Positions 53,615 through 63,587 are shown, counted from the first letter of the stretch. The stretch is 64,000 nt of DNA from Halorubrum sp. JWXQ-INN 858 (GCF_009806985.1 NZ_WUAX01000008.1:89794-153793); one strand, 5' to 3'. Numbers and translations are program-made. Notes: generated from the sequence alone by a model not told the origin.

Positions 53615-54838
53615 TTACTTTCCGGTCGGTCCGGCGTTTTCGGCCCGGTCAGCGTTCTCGGCCGAAGCGGTGTTTTCAGTCGTGTCGGCGTTTTCAGTCG
53701 CGTCGGCGCTTCCACCGGCTCCCGTGTTTCCGTCCGTCGGGGACTTACGCGTGAACAGTAGCTCGCCGGTCTCGTCGTCGAACAGGTACACCGCGTCCGC
53801 GGGCACGCGGACGCCGACGGTTCGTCCCTCCTCGATCCACTCGGTGCCGGGAAGCGTCAGCGTGACCGACTGGGAGCCGAGGTCGCCGGAGACGTACGTC
53901 AGGTCACCGCGCGGCTCGACGACGGTCACGTCGACCTCGAAGTCGGGGTCCGTCTCCGAAAGCTCGACGTCCTCCGGGCGGAACCCGAAGGTGAACCGGT
54001 CGCCGTCGGGGACCTCCTCGCGGAGGGCGTCGGTGAGGTGGTAGGTGAACGCGTCGGCGTCGAGCGTCCCCGTCCCGCCGCTGGCGACGTCGATCAGGTT
54101 CATCGACGGCGACCCGATGAACGTGGCGACGAACGTGTTGTTCGGGGTGTGATAACACTCCAGTGGGGTACCGAACTGCTGGAGGTTCCCGTGGTTCATC
54201 ACGGCGATCCGGTCGCCCATCGTCATCGCCTCGGTCTGGTTGTGCGTGACGTACACCGTCGTCACGTCCAGTTCGTTCTGCAGCTCCTGGATCTCCGTCC
54301 GCATCTTCGTCCGGAGCTTCGCGTCGAGGTTCGAGAGGGGCTCGTCCATCAGGAACACGGCCGGTTCACGGACGATCGCGCGTCCGAGCGCGACCCGCTG
54401 TTGTTGGCCGCCGGACATCTCGTCCGGACGCTTCTCGAGGAGGTCGCCGATCCCCATCGTCTCGGCGACGCGGTCGACGCGCTCGCGGATCTCCGCCTTC
54501 GGGAGGTCCGTCCGCATCTTCAAGCCGAAGCCCATGTTCTCACGGGCGGTCATGTGTGGATACAGCGCGTAGTCCTGGAAGACCATGGCGACGTCCCGTT
54601 TCCGCGCCGGCAGGTCGGTGACGTCCGCGCCGTCGATCAGGATCTCTCCCGACGTCGGGTCGGTGAGACCGGCGATACAGCGGAGCGTGGTCGACTTCCC
54701 GCAGCCCGAGGGGCCGACGACGATGATCATCTCGCCGTCGTCGATGTCGAGCGAGAGATCGTCGACGGCGACGATCGTCCCCTCGTCGGGGTCGGCGTAC
54801 TCCTTGTACAGGTTCCGTACGGTGAGCCGGCCGCTCAT
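53615..54838 (-). CDS. ABC transporter ATP-binding protein, sugar type (MalK/UgpC-like)
   Basis: A 407-residue ATPase with Walker A VVGPSGCGKSTTLRCI, Q-loop MVFQDYALYPHMTARENM, signature MSGGQQQRVALGRAI, Walker B AVFLMDEPLSNLDAKLR and H-loop VYVTHNQTEAMTMGD. The C-terminal TOBE/MOP-like regulatory domain (VPADAVYLFDDETGELLF at its end) places it in the MalK/UgpC/MsmX group. The last about 40 residues are a low-complexity tail of four ADTTEN-like six-residue repeats. A GGATTAAC element lies about 27 bases before the ATG. It is divergent from two permease genes and surely works with them. Confidence 0.94.
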   Translation of the reverse strand: MSGRLTVRNLYKEYADPDEGTIVAVDDLSLDIDDGEMIIVVGPSGCGKSTTLRCIAGLTDPTSGEILIDGADVTDLPARKRDVAMVFQDYALYPHMTARENMGFGLKMRTDLPKAEIRERVDRVAETMGIGDLLEKRPDEMSGGQQQRVALGRAIVREPAVFLMDEPLSNLDAKLRTKMRTEIQELQNELDVTTVYVTHNQTEAMTMGDRIAVMNHGNLQQFGTPLECYHTPNNTFVATFIGSPSMNLIDVASGGTGTLDADAFTYHLTDALREEVPDGDRFTFGFRPEDVELSETDPDFEVDVTVVEPRGDLTYVSGDLGSQSVTLTLPGTEWIEEGRTVGVRVPADAVYLFDDETGELLFTRKSPTDGNTGAGGSADATENADTTENTASAENADRAENAGPTGK

Positions 54839-54937
54839 CGTAGGTCGGTTCGCCCCCGCGGTGTTAATCCTTTGGCTTCGGCGAGCGGTCCCGCGCTGAC
54901 GACAGGCCTAAGTAAGTAGCGGTGAACCCCGAGATAG

Positions 54938-55861
54938 ATGGCGACAGAGGACGGAAACGGCCTGAAACAGCGTGTACTCACCGCGAGAAACCGCCTCGCG
55001 GGTTCCCTCTCTCCGTGGCATTGGCTCGCGCCGCTCGGCGCGTTCTACGTCCCGTTCCTCGTCGCGCCGATCGCGACGATCTTCGTGTTGAGCCTCTTTA
55101 CATGGACGAGCCCGGCGGACTTCCGGTTCGTCGGGTTGGCTCACTATCGTTCGCTCCTCGGCGGCGATATTCTCTACGTCGCGCTCCGAAACACGGCGGC
55201 GTACACCCTCGGGAACACCGTCCTGACCGTCGGCGGTGGGCTCGCGCTCGCGCTGATCATTCAGGGGGCATACCGACGCGTTCGGGCGCTCCTCCAGACG
55301 GCGTACCTGCTGCCGTACGCGATCATGCCCGTCGGCGTGGGGCTCATCTGGGCGCTGATGTACCACCCGCAGATCGGGGCGGTCAACGAGGTCATCGACA
55401 CGCTGGGCATCGACGCCAACCCGCTGTGGCTCGGCGACACGGCCCTCGTGTTGCCGGCGATCGTGCTCGCGGGGGCCTGGCAGTCGGTCGGGTTCTACAC
55501 CGTGATCTGGCTCGTCGGCCTCGCGAGCATCGACCCGACGTACCACGAAGCGGCCCGCATCGACGGCGCGGGGCCGGTTTCGCGGTTCCGGTACATCACC
55601 CTGCCCCTGCTGAAACCGATCGGGCTGTTCCTCGTCGTGATCTCGCTTATCACCTCGCTGCGGATCTTCGGGTTGGTGTGGATCATGACGCGGGGCGGTC
55701 CCGGCCGCGCCTCGGAGGTGATGGTCACCTGGATGTATCGGACCGCGTTCATCGAGAACAACCTCGGACGGGCCGCCGCGATCGGCGTGATCCTGTTCGG
55801 TATCACGCTGGCCGTCTCGTTCGTGTTGATTCGGGCGTTCGGCATCACGGAGGACAGCTAA
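54938..55861 (+). CDS. ABC transporter permease 1, sugar type (MalF/UgpA-like)
   Basis: A 307-residue membrane protein with six helices and the binding-protein-dependent transport EAA loop YHEAARIDGAGPVSRFRYI, followed by TLPLLKP. The N-terminus is a cytoplasmic tail, then WHWLAPLGAFYVPFLVAPIA as the first span. It forms the pore with the next gene, whose start codon follows directly after its stop. A CTAAGTAAG element about 28 bases upstream may be the promoter. Confidence 0.93.
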   Translation: MATEDGNGLKQRVLTARNRLAGSLSPWHWLAPLGAFYVPFLVAPIATIFVLSLFTWTSPADFRFVGLAHYRSLLGGDILYVALRNTAAYTLGNTVLTVGGGLALALIIQGAYRRVRALLQTAYLLPYAIMPVGVGLIWALMYHPQIGAVNEVIDTLGIDANPLWLGDTALVLPAIVLAGAWQSVGFYTVIWLVGLASIDPTYHEAARIDGAGPVSRFRYITLPLLKPIGLFLVVISLITSLRIFGLVWIMTRGGPGRASEVMVTWMYRTAFIENNLGRAAAIGVILFGITLAVSFVLIRAFGITEDS

Positions 55862-56737
55862 ATGCGACTCACGAAACGACTCGACGCCATGATCGACGCC
55901 GGATCCCAGCTGTTCGGCGTGTTCAAACGATTCAAGCAGTTCTTCCTCACCGCGCTCGGCGTCACGTTCGCCGGCATGTTGGCGTTCCCGCTGTACATCA
56001 TCGTCAGCATGGCGTTGAAGACCTCTCAGGAGTTCTTCAGCGACCCGCTCGGGCTGCCGGAGGCGGTCGACATCGGCAACTTGACGGCGGCGTGGACCGC
56101 CGGCGGGTTCGCGACGTACGTGCTCAACAGCGCCATCGTCGTCGGTATCAGCCTCGTCGTGCTCGTCGCCGTCTCCTCGCTGGCGGCGTACGCGCTCGTC
56201 GAGTTCGAGATCCCCTGGAAGAACGGGATCCTCGTGGCGATCGTCGCCGGGTTCATGGTGCCGCCGGAGGTGCTCGTCGCCCCGCTGTACACCTTCATGG
56301 ACACCCTCGGCTGGATCGACACCCACCTGTCGGTGATCGCCGTCTACGTCGCCTTCGGCGTCCCCTTCTCGGTGTTCTTCATCCGGCAGTACTTCACGAC
56401 GCTCGAGGGGTCGTACGCCGAGGCCGCGCGGCTCGACGGCTGTACGGAACTGCAGGTGTTCTCCCGGATCTACCTCCCGCTGTCGATCCCGGCGATCACG
56501 ACGGTGACCGTCTTCCAGTTCGTGCTGTACTGGAACGAGTTCCTCTACGCGCTCGTGTTCCTCCCGAGCGACGGGATGCGGACCGCGCCGGCCGGCCTGC
56601 TCGCGTTCCAGGGGACCCACGCGACGAACTACACGCTGCTCGCGGCGGGGGTCCTCATCGCGTCGATCCCCGCCGTCATCGTCTTCTTCGTCTTCCGGAA
56701 CTACTTCATCAAGGGGTTCACGATGGGGCGCGTCTGA
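55862..56737 (+). CDS. ABC transporter permease 2, sugar type (MalG/UgpE-like)
   Basis: The 291-residue partner permease has six helices and a textbook EAA loop, YAEAARLDGCTELQVFSRIY followed by LPLSIPA. The segment FVLYWNEFLYALVFLPSDGM is typical of the MalG/UgpE group. It starts immediately after permease 1. No substrate-binding protein gene follows: the next gene is an oppositely oriented DoxX gene. The stop codon is inside a 32-bp tandem repeat. Confidence 0.93.
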   Translation: MRLTKRLDAMIDAGSQLFGVFKRFKQFFLTALGVTFAGMLAFPLYIIVSMALKTSQEFFSDPLGLPEAVDIGNLTAAWTAGGFATYVLNSAIVVGISLVVLVAVSSLAAYALVEFEIPWKNGILVAIVAGFMVPPEVLVAPLYTFMDTLGWIDTHLSVIAVYVAFGVPFSVFFIRQYFTTLEGSYAEAARLDGCTELQVFSRIYLPLSIPAITTVTVFQFVLYWNEFLYALVFLPSDGMRTAPAGLLAFQGTHATNYTLLAAGVLIASIPAVIVFFVFRNYFIKGFTMGRV

Positions 56738-56810
56738 CCGCGTTTCCGTCGGCTGTGTACCGCGTCTGACCGCGTTTCCGTCGGCTGTGTACCGCGTCTG
56801 ACCGCGTGTC
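56729..56810. repeat. Tandem repeat, 32-bp unit, 2.5 copies, including a stop codon
   Basis: Two identical 32-mers starting CGCGTCTGACCGCGTTTCCG lie at 56729 and 56761, with a partial copy at 56793. The first contains the permease TGA at 56735-56737, so the stop context is present three times. Confidence 0.95.
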
Positions 56811-56875
56811 AGTCGATCGGCACCACTGCTTCGCGGCACCGTCGACCCGAACCGATCACCGTCCGTTCGCGTTGC

Positions 56876-57349
56876 TCAGTCCTCCCGTCTCACCGTGCTG
56901 CCGATCACGAGCGCCGCTCCGATGATCACGAGGTTCTTCACGATGTACTGTCCCTCGACGGTCAGGGCGTACGGGGCGCCGGCGTAGACGACGTCGGGAA
57001 GGAGGACGAGCGGGAGGAACGTTCCGGGGAGCTGGAAGAACAGGAGGAGGATCCCGACCCTGATGAGCGGCCGGTACAACAGACAGATCCCGATCAGGAC
57101 CTCCCAGGCACCGAGCACGGGGACGAACAACTCGGGCGATACGACGTACACCGTCGACGCGACGAGATCCGCCGCCGGCGACACGCCGGCGATCTTCAGC
57201 GCCCCGAACCAGATGAAGACGATCCCGACCGCCGCCCGGAGCGTCGGCACCCCCCAGCGGTCCATCACCTCGGCGATTCGGGCGTCGAGCGCGTCGAACC
57301 GGACGACGAGATCGGCGGCGACCGCGCGCGGTGGTCGTTCTCGTGACAT
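56876..57349 (-). CDS. DoxX-family membrane protein
   Basis: A 157-residue four-helix membrane protein: RAAVGIVFIWFGALKIAG, VSPELFVPVLGAWEVLIG, ICLLYRP, RVGILLLFFQLPGTFLPLVL and YIVKNLVIIGAALVIGS. The FIWFGALKIAG start and the AWEVLIG motif are typical of the DoxX/DoxD group, named from the archaeal thiosulfate:quinone oxidoreductase but now a broad family with roles in redox and quinone-linked processes. No partner gene marks a specific function. Confidence 0.85.
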   Translation of the reverse strand: MSRERPPRAVAADLVVRFDALDARIAEVMDRWGVPTLRAAVGIVFIWFGALKIAGVSPAADLVASTVYVVSPELFVPVLGAWEVLIGICLLYRPLIRVGILLLFFQLPGTFLPLVLLPDVVYAGAPYALTVEGQYIVKNLVIIGAALVIGSTVRRED

Positions 57350-57480
57350 GGGTCTGTGATCGTCGAGTAGTACGGGGCGAACACGCGAAAACCTTCTTTG
57401 CCTCCATCGATCGTGTGATTACCGCGCGTGTCGTCAGGGAACGCGGACCTCACGGACGCCGTCCGTGGATCGACCGCCGT

Positions 57481-57500
57481 CGTGTCGTGTCGTGTCGTGT
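57481..57500. repeat. Pentanucleotide run, (CGTGT)x4
   Basis: CGTGTCGTGTCGTGTCGTGT lies at 57481-57500, touching the stop codon of the UspA gene (57500-57502). Confidence 0.9.
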
Positions 57501-57979
57501 CAGCGAACGACCGTCACCGGTATCGACGACTCGTAGACGACGTGCTTCGCGACGCTACCGATCGGGAGCGCCGGATCGCCTCCCTCGCCGCGGCTCGCCA
57601 TGACGATCTGGTCGACCCCGCGGGCCGCCGCGAACTCGACGATCGCCTCGGGGGCGGGTCCGATCCGGACCGCCGTGGTGACGCTCGCGTTCCCCACCGG
57701 TTCGGTGTCGTCTCCCGCCGGTTCGGTGTCGCCCCTTGCTGTGTCCTCGAAGACCGCCGCCGCGTCGTCGAGGATCGCCGCCGCGTCCGCTTCGAGACGG
57801 TCGACCCAGCGGCGCAGGTCGTCGAAGGTCTCCACGGTGCGGCTCGCCTCATTGTCGTCGAGCTCGACGGCGTGGAACAACACGACGCGGGCGTCGGGGT
57901 ACTCCGAACGGGCGTGCCGGACACCCGTCAGCGCGTGGTCGGACCCGTCGACCGGAACCAGGATCGTGCGCTCGTTCAT
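57500..57979 (-). CDS. Universal stress protein (UspA family)
   Basis: The 159-residue protein has the single UspA alpha/beta fold: MNERTILVPVDGSDHALTGV at the start, VVLFHAVELDDN, then DQIVMASRGEGGDPALPIGS with the ATP-type G-x2-G-x9-G-S loop near SRGEGG and IGSVAKHVVYESSIPVTVV. An acidic DTEPAGDDTEPVG insert sits in the middle. A TTGATACG element about 27 bases upstream supports the ATG at 57979. It may respond to stress or energy status; no specific partner is visible. Confidence 0.92.
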   Translation of the reverse strand: MNERTILVPVDGSDHALTGVRHARSEYPDARVVLFHAVELDDNEASRTVETFDDLRRWVDRLEADAAAILDDAAAVFEDTARGDTEPAGDDTEPVGNASVTTAVRIGPAPEAIVEFAAARGVDQIVMASRGEGGDPALPIGSVAKHVVYESSIPVTVVR

Positions 57980-58028
57980 GGCCGATCGGACGGCCCGGGG
58001 GCGTATCAATGTCCCCCCGACCGCCGCC

Positions 58029-59552
<1,524 letters not shown>

Positions 59553-59654
59553 ACCGATCCCTCTCGCCGCGTCCCCCAAAGAACCTTCCCGACCATGGTC
59601 GGGTTCCGCGCCCCGACCCGGAACCGTCATGCCGGCGGCGGCCACAGATCCCCC

Positions 59655-60380
59655 ATGAACGGCGGACCCGTCGGGGGGACGCGGCTCACCCTCGACCTCT
59701 GGCACCCGGACTGCTGGGCGATCGAGGCGACCCGCGAGACGGGAGGCGGCATCCTCGCACACGCCGTCTACGGCTCCCCGGCCGGCGACTCCGCGGCCCC
59801 GGCGACGGTGAACGGGCTGTTCACCGCCTTCGGCGACTCCGCCGCGGAGGTGGACCGACTGCTCGATCACGTCCGCGCCTCCGACCGAGCGGGGAGGCTC
59901 TCGGAGCTACAGCGTCGGTTCGGGCGCGCGCCGAACGCGCCGGGCAAGGACGTTCGCGAGTTCTTCCTCGAGTACGACCCCGCCGACATGGCGTGTCCGG
60001 TGCTGCTCGAACACGGCTTCCTCCACAGCGCGCCGGTCCGGATCGAGGACGGCCGCGAGGAGTGGCAGGTGGTGTTCGCCGGCGATCGGAGCCGTGTCGA
60101 GGACGCGCTCGGCGGGGTTCGTGAGGAGTGTGGGGCCGAGGTGGACGTGACCGCCGTCGGGAGCGTCGGCGCTGGCGGTGGCGACGAACGCGAACGCCGC
60201 CTCGACACGCTCACGCCGACACAACGTGACGTCTTCGAACGGGCCCGGGAGGCGGGCTACTACGAGTGGCCCCGGGAGACGACGACCCGGGACCTCGCGG
60301 ACGACGTCGGCGTCGCGAAATCGACCCTGTTGGAACACCTCCGGACGGCCGAGTCGAAGCTGCTCGACCCGGAGGAGTGA
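59655..60380 (+). CDS. HTH_10 (bacterio-opsin activator-type) transcription regulator
   Basis: A 241-residue protein with a C-terminal HTH_10 DNA-binding domain (LDTLTPTQRDVFERAREAGY, EWPRETTTRDLADDVGVAKS, TLLEHLRTAESKLL). This domain is almost confined to haloarchaeal Bat-like regulators. The N-terminal 170 residues are a small sensory domain (LWHPDCWAIEATRETGGGIL, FFLEYDPADMACPVLLEHGF) of a type common in this group. It diverges from the aldehyde dehydrogenase gene, and local autoregulation of the pair is a reasonable guess. The ATG at 59655 is chosen by homology-like content; the frame is open far upstream. Confidence 0.9.
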   Translation: MNGGPVGGTRLTLDLWHPDCWAIEATRETGGGILAHAVYGSPAGDSAAPATVNGLFTAFGDSAAEVDRLLDHVRASDRAGRLSELQRRFGRAPNAPGKDVREFFLEYDPADMACPVLLEHGFLHSAPVRIEDGREEWQVVFAGDRSRVEDALGGVREECGAEVDVTAVGSVGAGGGDERERRLDTLTPTQRDVFERAREAGYYEWPRETTTRDLADDVGVAKSTLLEHLRTAESKLLDPEE

Positions 60381-60414
60381 ACGAGCCGTCGGAGAGCGCC
60401 CGTCCGGCGACCGA

Positions 60415-61281
60415 TCACCCGGGCGTGTCCTCTCCGCTCGTGGCGGCGTGGTCCTCGCCGTCGGTGCCGGCGGCCGCGTTCGGCCGCGAAGCGCGTTTCT
60501 CGAGTTCCCCCTTCAGGCCCGTCGCGTCGAAGTCGTGGTCGGGCCGGATCGCGACGAAGTCGAGGAAGTCGCGCGCGGCGAGCAGGTCCGCGACGTCGTA
60601 GTGGACGAGCGCCGCGTCGAGCGTCGCGGCCGCCCCGATCAGCGGCTCCAGCGCCGCCATCGCGCTCGCGAGGTCGTACGAGCGCGCGCCGTCGCGGGCG
60701 TCGTCGTTCACGTTGGTCGCGTCGATGAAGTAGAGCTCGTCGTCGAGGATCAACACGTTCTCCGCCCGGAGGTCCCCGTGGGCGAGCCCGGCGTCGTGGA
60801 CGGTTCGGAGGGTGGCGAACAGCTCGGGGGCGAGTGCGGCCGCCCGCTCGGGGTCGAGGTCACCGAGCGTCCGGAACTCCGGGAGGTACTCGAGGACGAC
60901 GACCCCGAACCCGCCGACCTCCAGGGCCTCGATCGGTCGCGGGGCGTTGACGCCGATCTCGCGCATCCGCTCGGTCGCCTCCAGCTCGTGGCGGGCCATC
61001 TCGTAGGGGGTCTCGTAGCGCTCGAAGAACCCCTCCGTTCCGGCCGAGAACGCGCCGAGGTTCCGCCCCGTCGTGAACAGCGTGTGGACGAGCGTGTTCT
61101 GTTTCGTGATCACCTTCACGAACAGGTCGTCGTCGACGACCATCGGCGTCGACAGCCAGTTGTCGGCCTCGAGGAAACGGACCCGCATGCCGTCGCGGTC
61201 GTACCGCTCCGCCAGTTCCCGGACGACCCGTTCGAGGTCGGGCCAGTCGACGCGGCCGCGGACGAGTCGGCGGAACTCCAT
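60415..61281 (-). CDS. Kinase-fold protein (RIO/aminoglycoside-kinase-like)
   Basis: A 288-residue cytoplasmic protein with a compact kinase fold. The nucleotide lysine is probably Lys56 (LFVKVITK). VVVLEYLPEFRTL is the hinge. The catalytic loop is AHGDLRAENVLIL (Asp170, Asn175) and the metal aspartate is Asp187 in YFIDATNVND, where DFG would normally be. This HGD type fits RIO- or lipopolysaccharide-kinase-like enzymes. A TTTATC element about 27 bases upstream supports the ATG. The C-terminal tail is low-complexity. Substrate unknown. Confidence 0.82.
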   Translation of the reverse strand: MEFRRLVRGRVDWPDLERVVRELAERYDRDGMRVRFLEADNWLSTPMVVDDDLFVKVITKQNTLVHTLFTTGRNLGAFSAGTEGFFERYETPYEMARHELEATERMREIGVNAPRPIEALEVGGFGVVVLEYLPEFRTLGDLDPERAAALAPELFATLRTVHDAGLAHGDLRAENVLILDDELYFIDATNVNDDARDGARSYDLASAMAALEPLIGAAATLDAALVHYDVADLLAARDFLDFVAIRPDHDFDATGLKGELEKRASRPNAAAGTDGEDHAATSGEDTPG

Positions 61282-61425
61282 TGCTATCGTCCACGCCCCG
61301 GCCACTGATAAATGGATCCGCGACCGGACCGACGGCGATGACGACCCGTTCCGTGCGGCCGTCCGTCCGCCACCCCCGACCCGATCGGTCGCATCGTTTA
61401 TGTCCGGCGCTCGCAAGTGTTGCCT

Positions 61426-62574
61426 ATGGACTTCGAGCTGCCCGCGGAACACCGCATGATCCGGGACACCGTCAGGGAGTTCTGCGAGGCGGAGATCCGC
61501 CCCATCGCCCAGGAGATCGAGGACGAACACCGGTTCCCGGCGGAGGTGTTCGCGGAGCTGGCGGACCTCGACATGATGGGCGTCCCCATCGCCGAGGAGT
61601 ACGGCGGGCTCGGCGGCGATCAGCTCATGTACGCGCTGGTCACCGAGGAGCTCGGGCGGGTGTCGGGCGGCATCGGCCTCTCGTACGCGGCCCACACGTC
61701 GCTCGGCGCGAAGCCGATCGAGGCGTTCGGCACCGACGCTCAGAAGGAGACGTGGCTCCGCCCGCTCGCCTCGGGCGGGGGGATCGGCGCGTGGGCGCTC
61801 ACGGAGCCGGGCAGCGGTTCGGACGCCTCGAACATGCAGACGACCGCGACGTACGACGCCGACGCCGACGAGTACGTCCTGAACGGCACCAAGCAGTTCA
61901 TCACGAACGCGAACGTCGCGAACTCGGTGCTGGTGAAGGCCGTCACGGACCGGGACGCCGGCTACGGCGGGATCTCGACGTTCATCGTCGACCCCGAACA
62001 CGACGACGGCTTCGAGGTGACGACCGTCTGGGAGAAGATGGGGCTCAACAGCTCGCCAACCTGCGAGATCGCGCTCGACGACGTCCGGCTTCCCGCCGAC
62101 CGGCTCCTGGGCGAGGAGGGCGAAGGGTGGACGCAGACGATGAAGACGCTCGACGGCGGCCGGATCTCGATCGCGGCGCTGTCGGTCGGGCTCGCACAGG
62201 GGGCCTACGAGGCCGCAAAGGAGTACGCGGGCGAGCGCGAGCAGTTCGGGCAGCCGATAGCGAAGTTCGACGCGATCCGCGACAAGGTCGTCCACATGTA
62301 CCGGCAGACGGAGCGGGCCCGGCTGCTCACGCGGAAGGCGGCGACGCGGTACGACGCCGGCCAGCCCGTCACCCGCGCGTCGGCGCTGGCGAAGCTCGAC
62401 GCCAGCGAGGCCGCCCGCGAGGTCGCCGAGGAGGCGGTCCAGACGCTCGGCGGCTACGGGTACACCACCGACTTCGCGCCCCAGCGCTTCTACCGCGACG
62501 CGAAGCTGATGGAGATCGGAGAGGGGACGAGCGAGATCCAACACGTCGTGCTCGGCCGGGAGCTCGGGCTGTAG
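61426..62574 (+). CDS. Acyl-CoA dehydrogenase
   Basis: The 382-residue FAD enzyme oxidises acyl-CoA thioesters to enoyl-CoA. N-terminal helices start MDFELPAEHRMIRDTVREF. FAD/substrate motifs ALTEPGSGSDASNMQTTA and FITNANVANSVLVKA follow, then GEGWTQTMKTLDGGRISIAA and the C-terminal base region YRDAKLMEIGEGTSEIQHVV. Chain-length or branched-chain specificity is not clear. A CGTTTATG element is centred about 27 bases before the ATG at 61426. No ETF genes are adjacent. It is a single-gene unit. Confidence 0.95.
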   Translation: MDFELPAEHRMIRDTVREFCEAEIRPIAQEIEDEHRFPAEVFAELADLDMMGVPIAEEYGGLGGDQLMYALVTEELGRVSGGIGLSYAAHTSLGAKPIEAFGTDAQKETWLRPLASGGGIGAWALTEPGSGSDASNMQTTATYDADADEYVLNGTKQFITNANVANSVLVKAVTDRDAGYGGISTFIVDPEHDDGFEVTTVWEKMGLNSSPTCEIALDDVRLPADRLLGEEGEGWTQTMKTLDGGRISIAALSVGLAQGAYEAAKEYAGEREQFGQPIAKFDAIRDKVVHMYRQTERARLLTRKAATRYDAGQPVTRASALAKLDASEAAREVAEEAVQTLGGYGYTTDFAPQRFYRDAKLMEIGEGTSEIQHVVLGRELGL

Positions 62575-62610
62575 CCGCTCGCACGAGGAGGAACGCCCCA
62601 AAACACCCCG

Positions 62611-62658
62611 GAACGGCTAGGAGCGCCCTGAACGGCTAGGAGCGCCCGAAACGGCCCG
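62611..62658. repeat. Tandem repeat, 19-bp unit, 2.5 copies
   Basis: Copies of GAACGGCTAGGAGCGCCC(t/g) begin at 62611 and 62630 with a partial third copy. It lies 36 bases after the acyl-CoA dehydrogenase stop. Confidence 0.9.
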
Positions 62659-62676
62659 TCTCTTCCTCCGCGATAG

Positions 62677-62747
62677 TTTATAAGGAATAGCCGTCCGCCC
62701 TCACGATCATTTATAACCGACTGCCGTCCGACCGCGGTGGTTTATGA
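62677..62747 (+). promoter_or_regulatory. Array of three TATA-like elements at about 32-bp spacing
   Basis: TTTATAA occurs at 62677 and 62710, and TTTATGA at 62741. The first two are followed 10-11 bases on by GCCGTCCG, so the segment is itself a degenerate 31-33-bp tandem repeat. No gene I can support starts at a suitable distance on the plus strand. It may drive a non-coding transcript or be inert. Confidence 0.4.
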
Positions 62748-62821
62748 GTCGGCGGTACCGCTCATCACGGAACGCGGAAACCGCGGTCGAACGGCCGCGT
62801 TCCCTCCTCAATACAGTGGCG

Positions 62822-63409
62822 TCAGAACTCGACGAGGTCGTCGTCGACGCCGCGGAGGCTGTCGGCGAGCCGGGAGCCCTCGGGGACGGCGTTTATAAAG
62901 GCCGGCGAGCCGAACGGCGCGTCCGCGTTGACCGAGAGGAACCCGAGCTCCGACGGATCCCCGTCGAGGCCGGTGAGGAACGCCACCTTCCGAGCGGCCG
63001 GCACGTCGTCGACGCGGGCGTCGACGTCGACGGAGCCGTACAGCGACCGATGGGTCGCGACGTGATGGACACACGTCGGCGTCGGCGCGAACAACAACAG
63101 GAAGTGAACCCCCGGCACGGTCCGCGAGAGCTTCGGCCGGATCGCGTGGCGGTCGTCGCCGTAGAAGTACCGCTCCGTCCGTCGGTACTGTCTGAGGACC
63201 TCGTTCGCCCCCGTTGCCCGCCGGACCGCGGCGTCGCTTTTGAGCTCGATGACGTGGTCGACCCGCTCGGGCACTCGCGTCCGGACGTAGACGTCGACGA
63301 GCCCCCGCCGCCCGTCGGCGTCGTACGGCTCCTCCAGCCGGATCTCGGCGTCGTCGTGGACGGCGTCGTAGTGATCGACCACCCGCGTCGCCAGGTCGTC
63401 CTCCCGCAT
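62822..63409 (-). CDS. PD-(D/E)XK nuclease-fold-like protein, function unknown
   Basis: The 195-residue protein contains a segment that reads like the core of a restriction-endonuclease-like fold: RGLVDVYVRTR with Asp39, then HVIELKSDAAV with Glu55-x-Lys57, followed by a helix with GANEVLRQYRRTERYFYGD, as in holiday-resolvase and Mrr-like nucleases. The second half (VHFLLLFAPTPTCVHHVATH) is not diagnostic. A CTTTTTAAGC element about 27 bases upstream supports the ATG at 63409. It stands alone. DNA or RNA cleavage is inference from the motif pattern. Confidence 0.75.
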   Translation of the reverse strand: MREDDLATRVVDHYDAVHDDAEIRLEEPYDADGRRGLVDVYVRTRVPERVDHVIELKSDAAVRRATGANEVLRQYRRTERYFYGDDRHAIRPKLSRTVPGVHFLLLFAPTPTCVHHVATHRSLYGSVDVDARVDDVPAARKVAFLTGLDGDPSELGFLSVNADAPFGSPAFINAVPEGSRLADSLRGVDDDLVEF

Positions 63410-63556
63410 TCGTCGATGCTCCGGCCCGAGTCCGCTTAAAAAGCACGAACCGGACGACGGTCCCGTCTGCCGTCGGGATGGACCGAACCAACGATCGTTA
63501 CGATCTCGGCGATAGAGACGCTGACGCTACCGGAAGCGACCGATCCGATCACGGGG

Positions 63557-63565
63557 TTTGTAAGG
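63557..63565 (+). promoter_or_regulatory. TATA-like element of the halocyanin gene
   Basis: GTTTGTAAG is centred 27 bases before the ATG at 63588. Confidence 0.5.
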
Positions 63566-63587
63566 CTCCGGCCCCTAGGATGGATCG

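Noticed and set aside
62744..63439. Protein gene driven by the TATA array at 62677-62747
   Set aside because: The frame is the shadow of the nuclease-like gene on the other strand, with an ATG inside the third TATA-like box; no family content.
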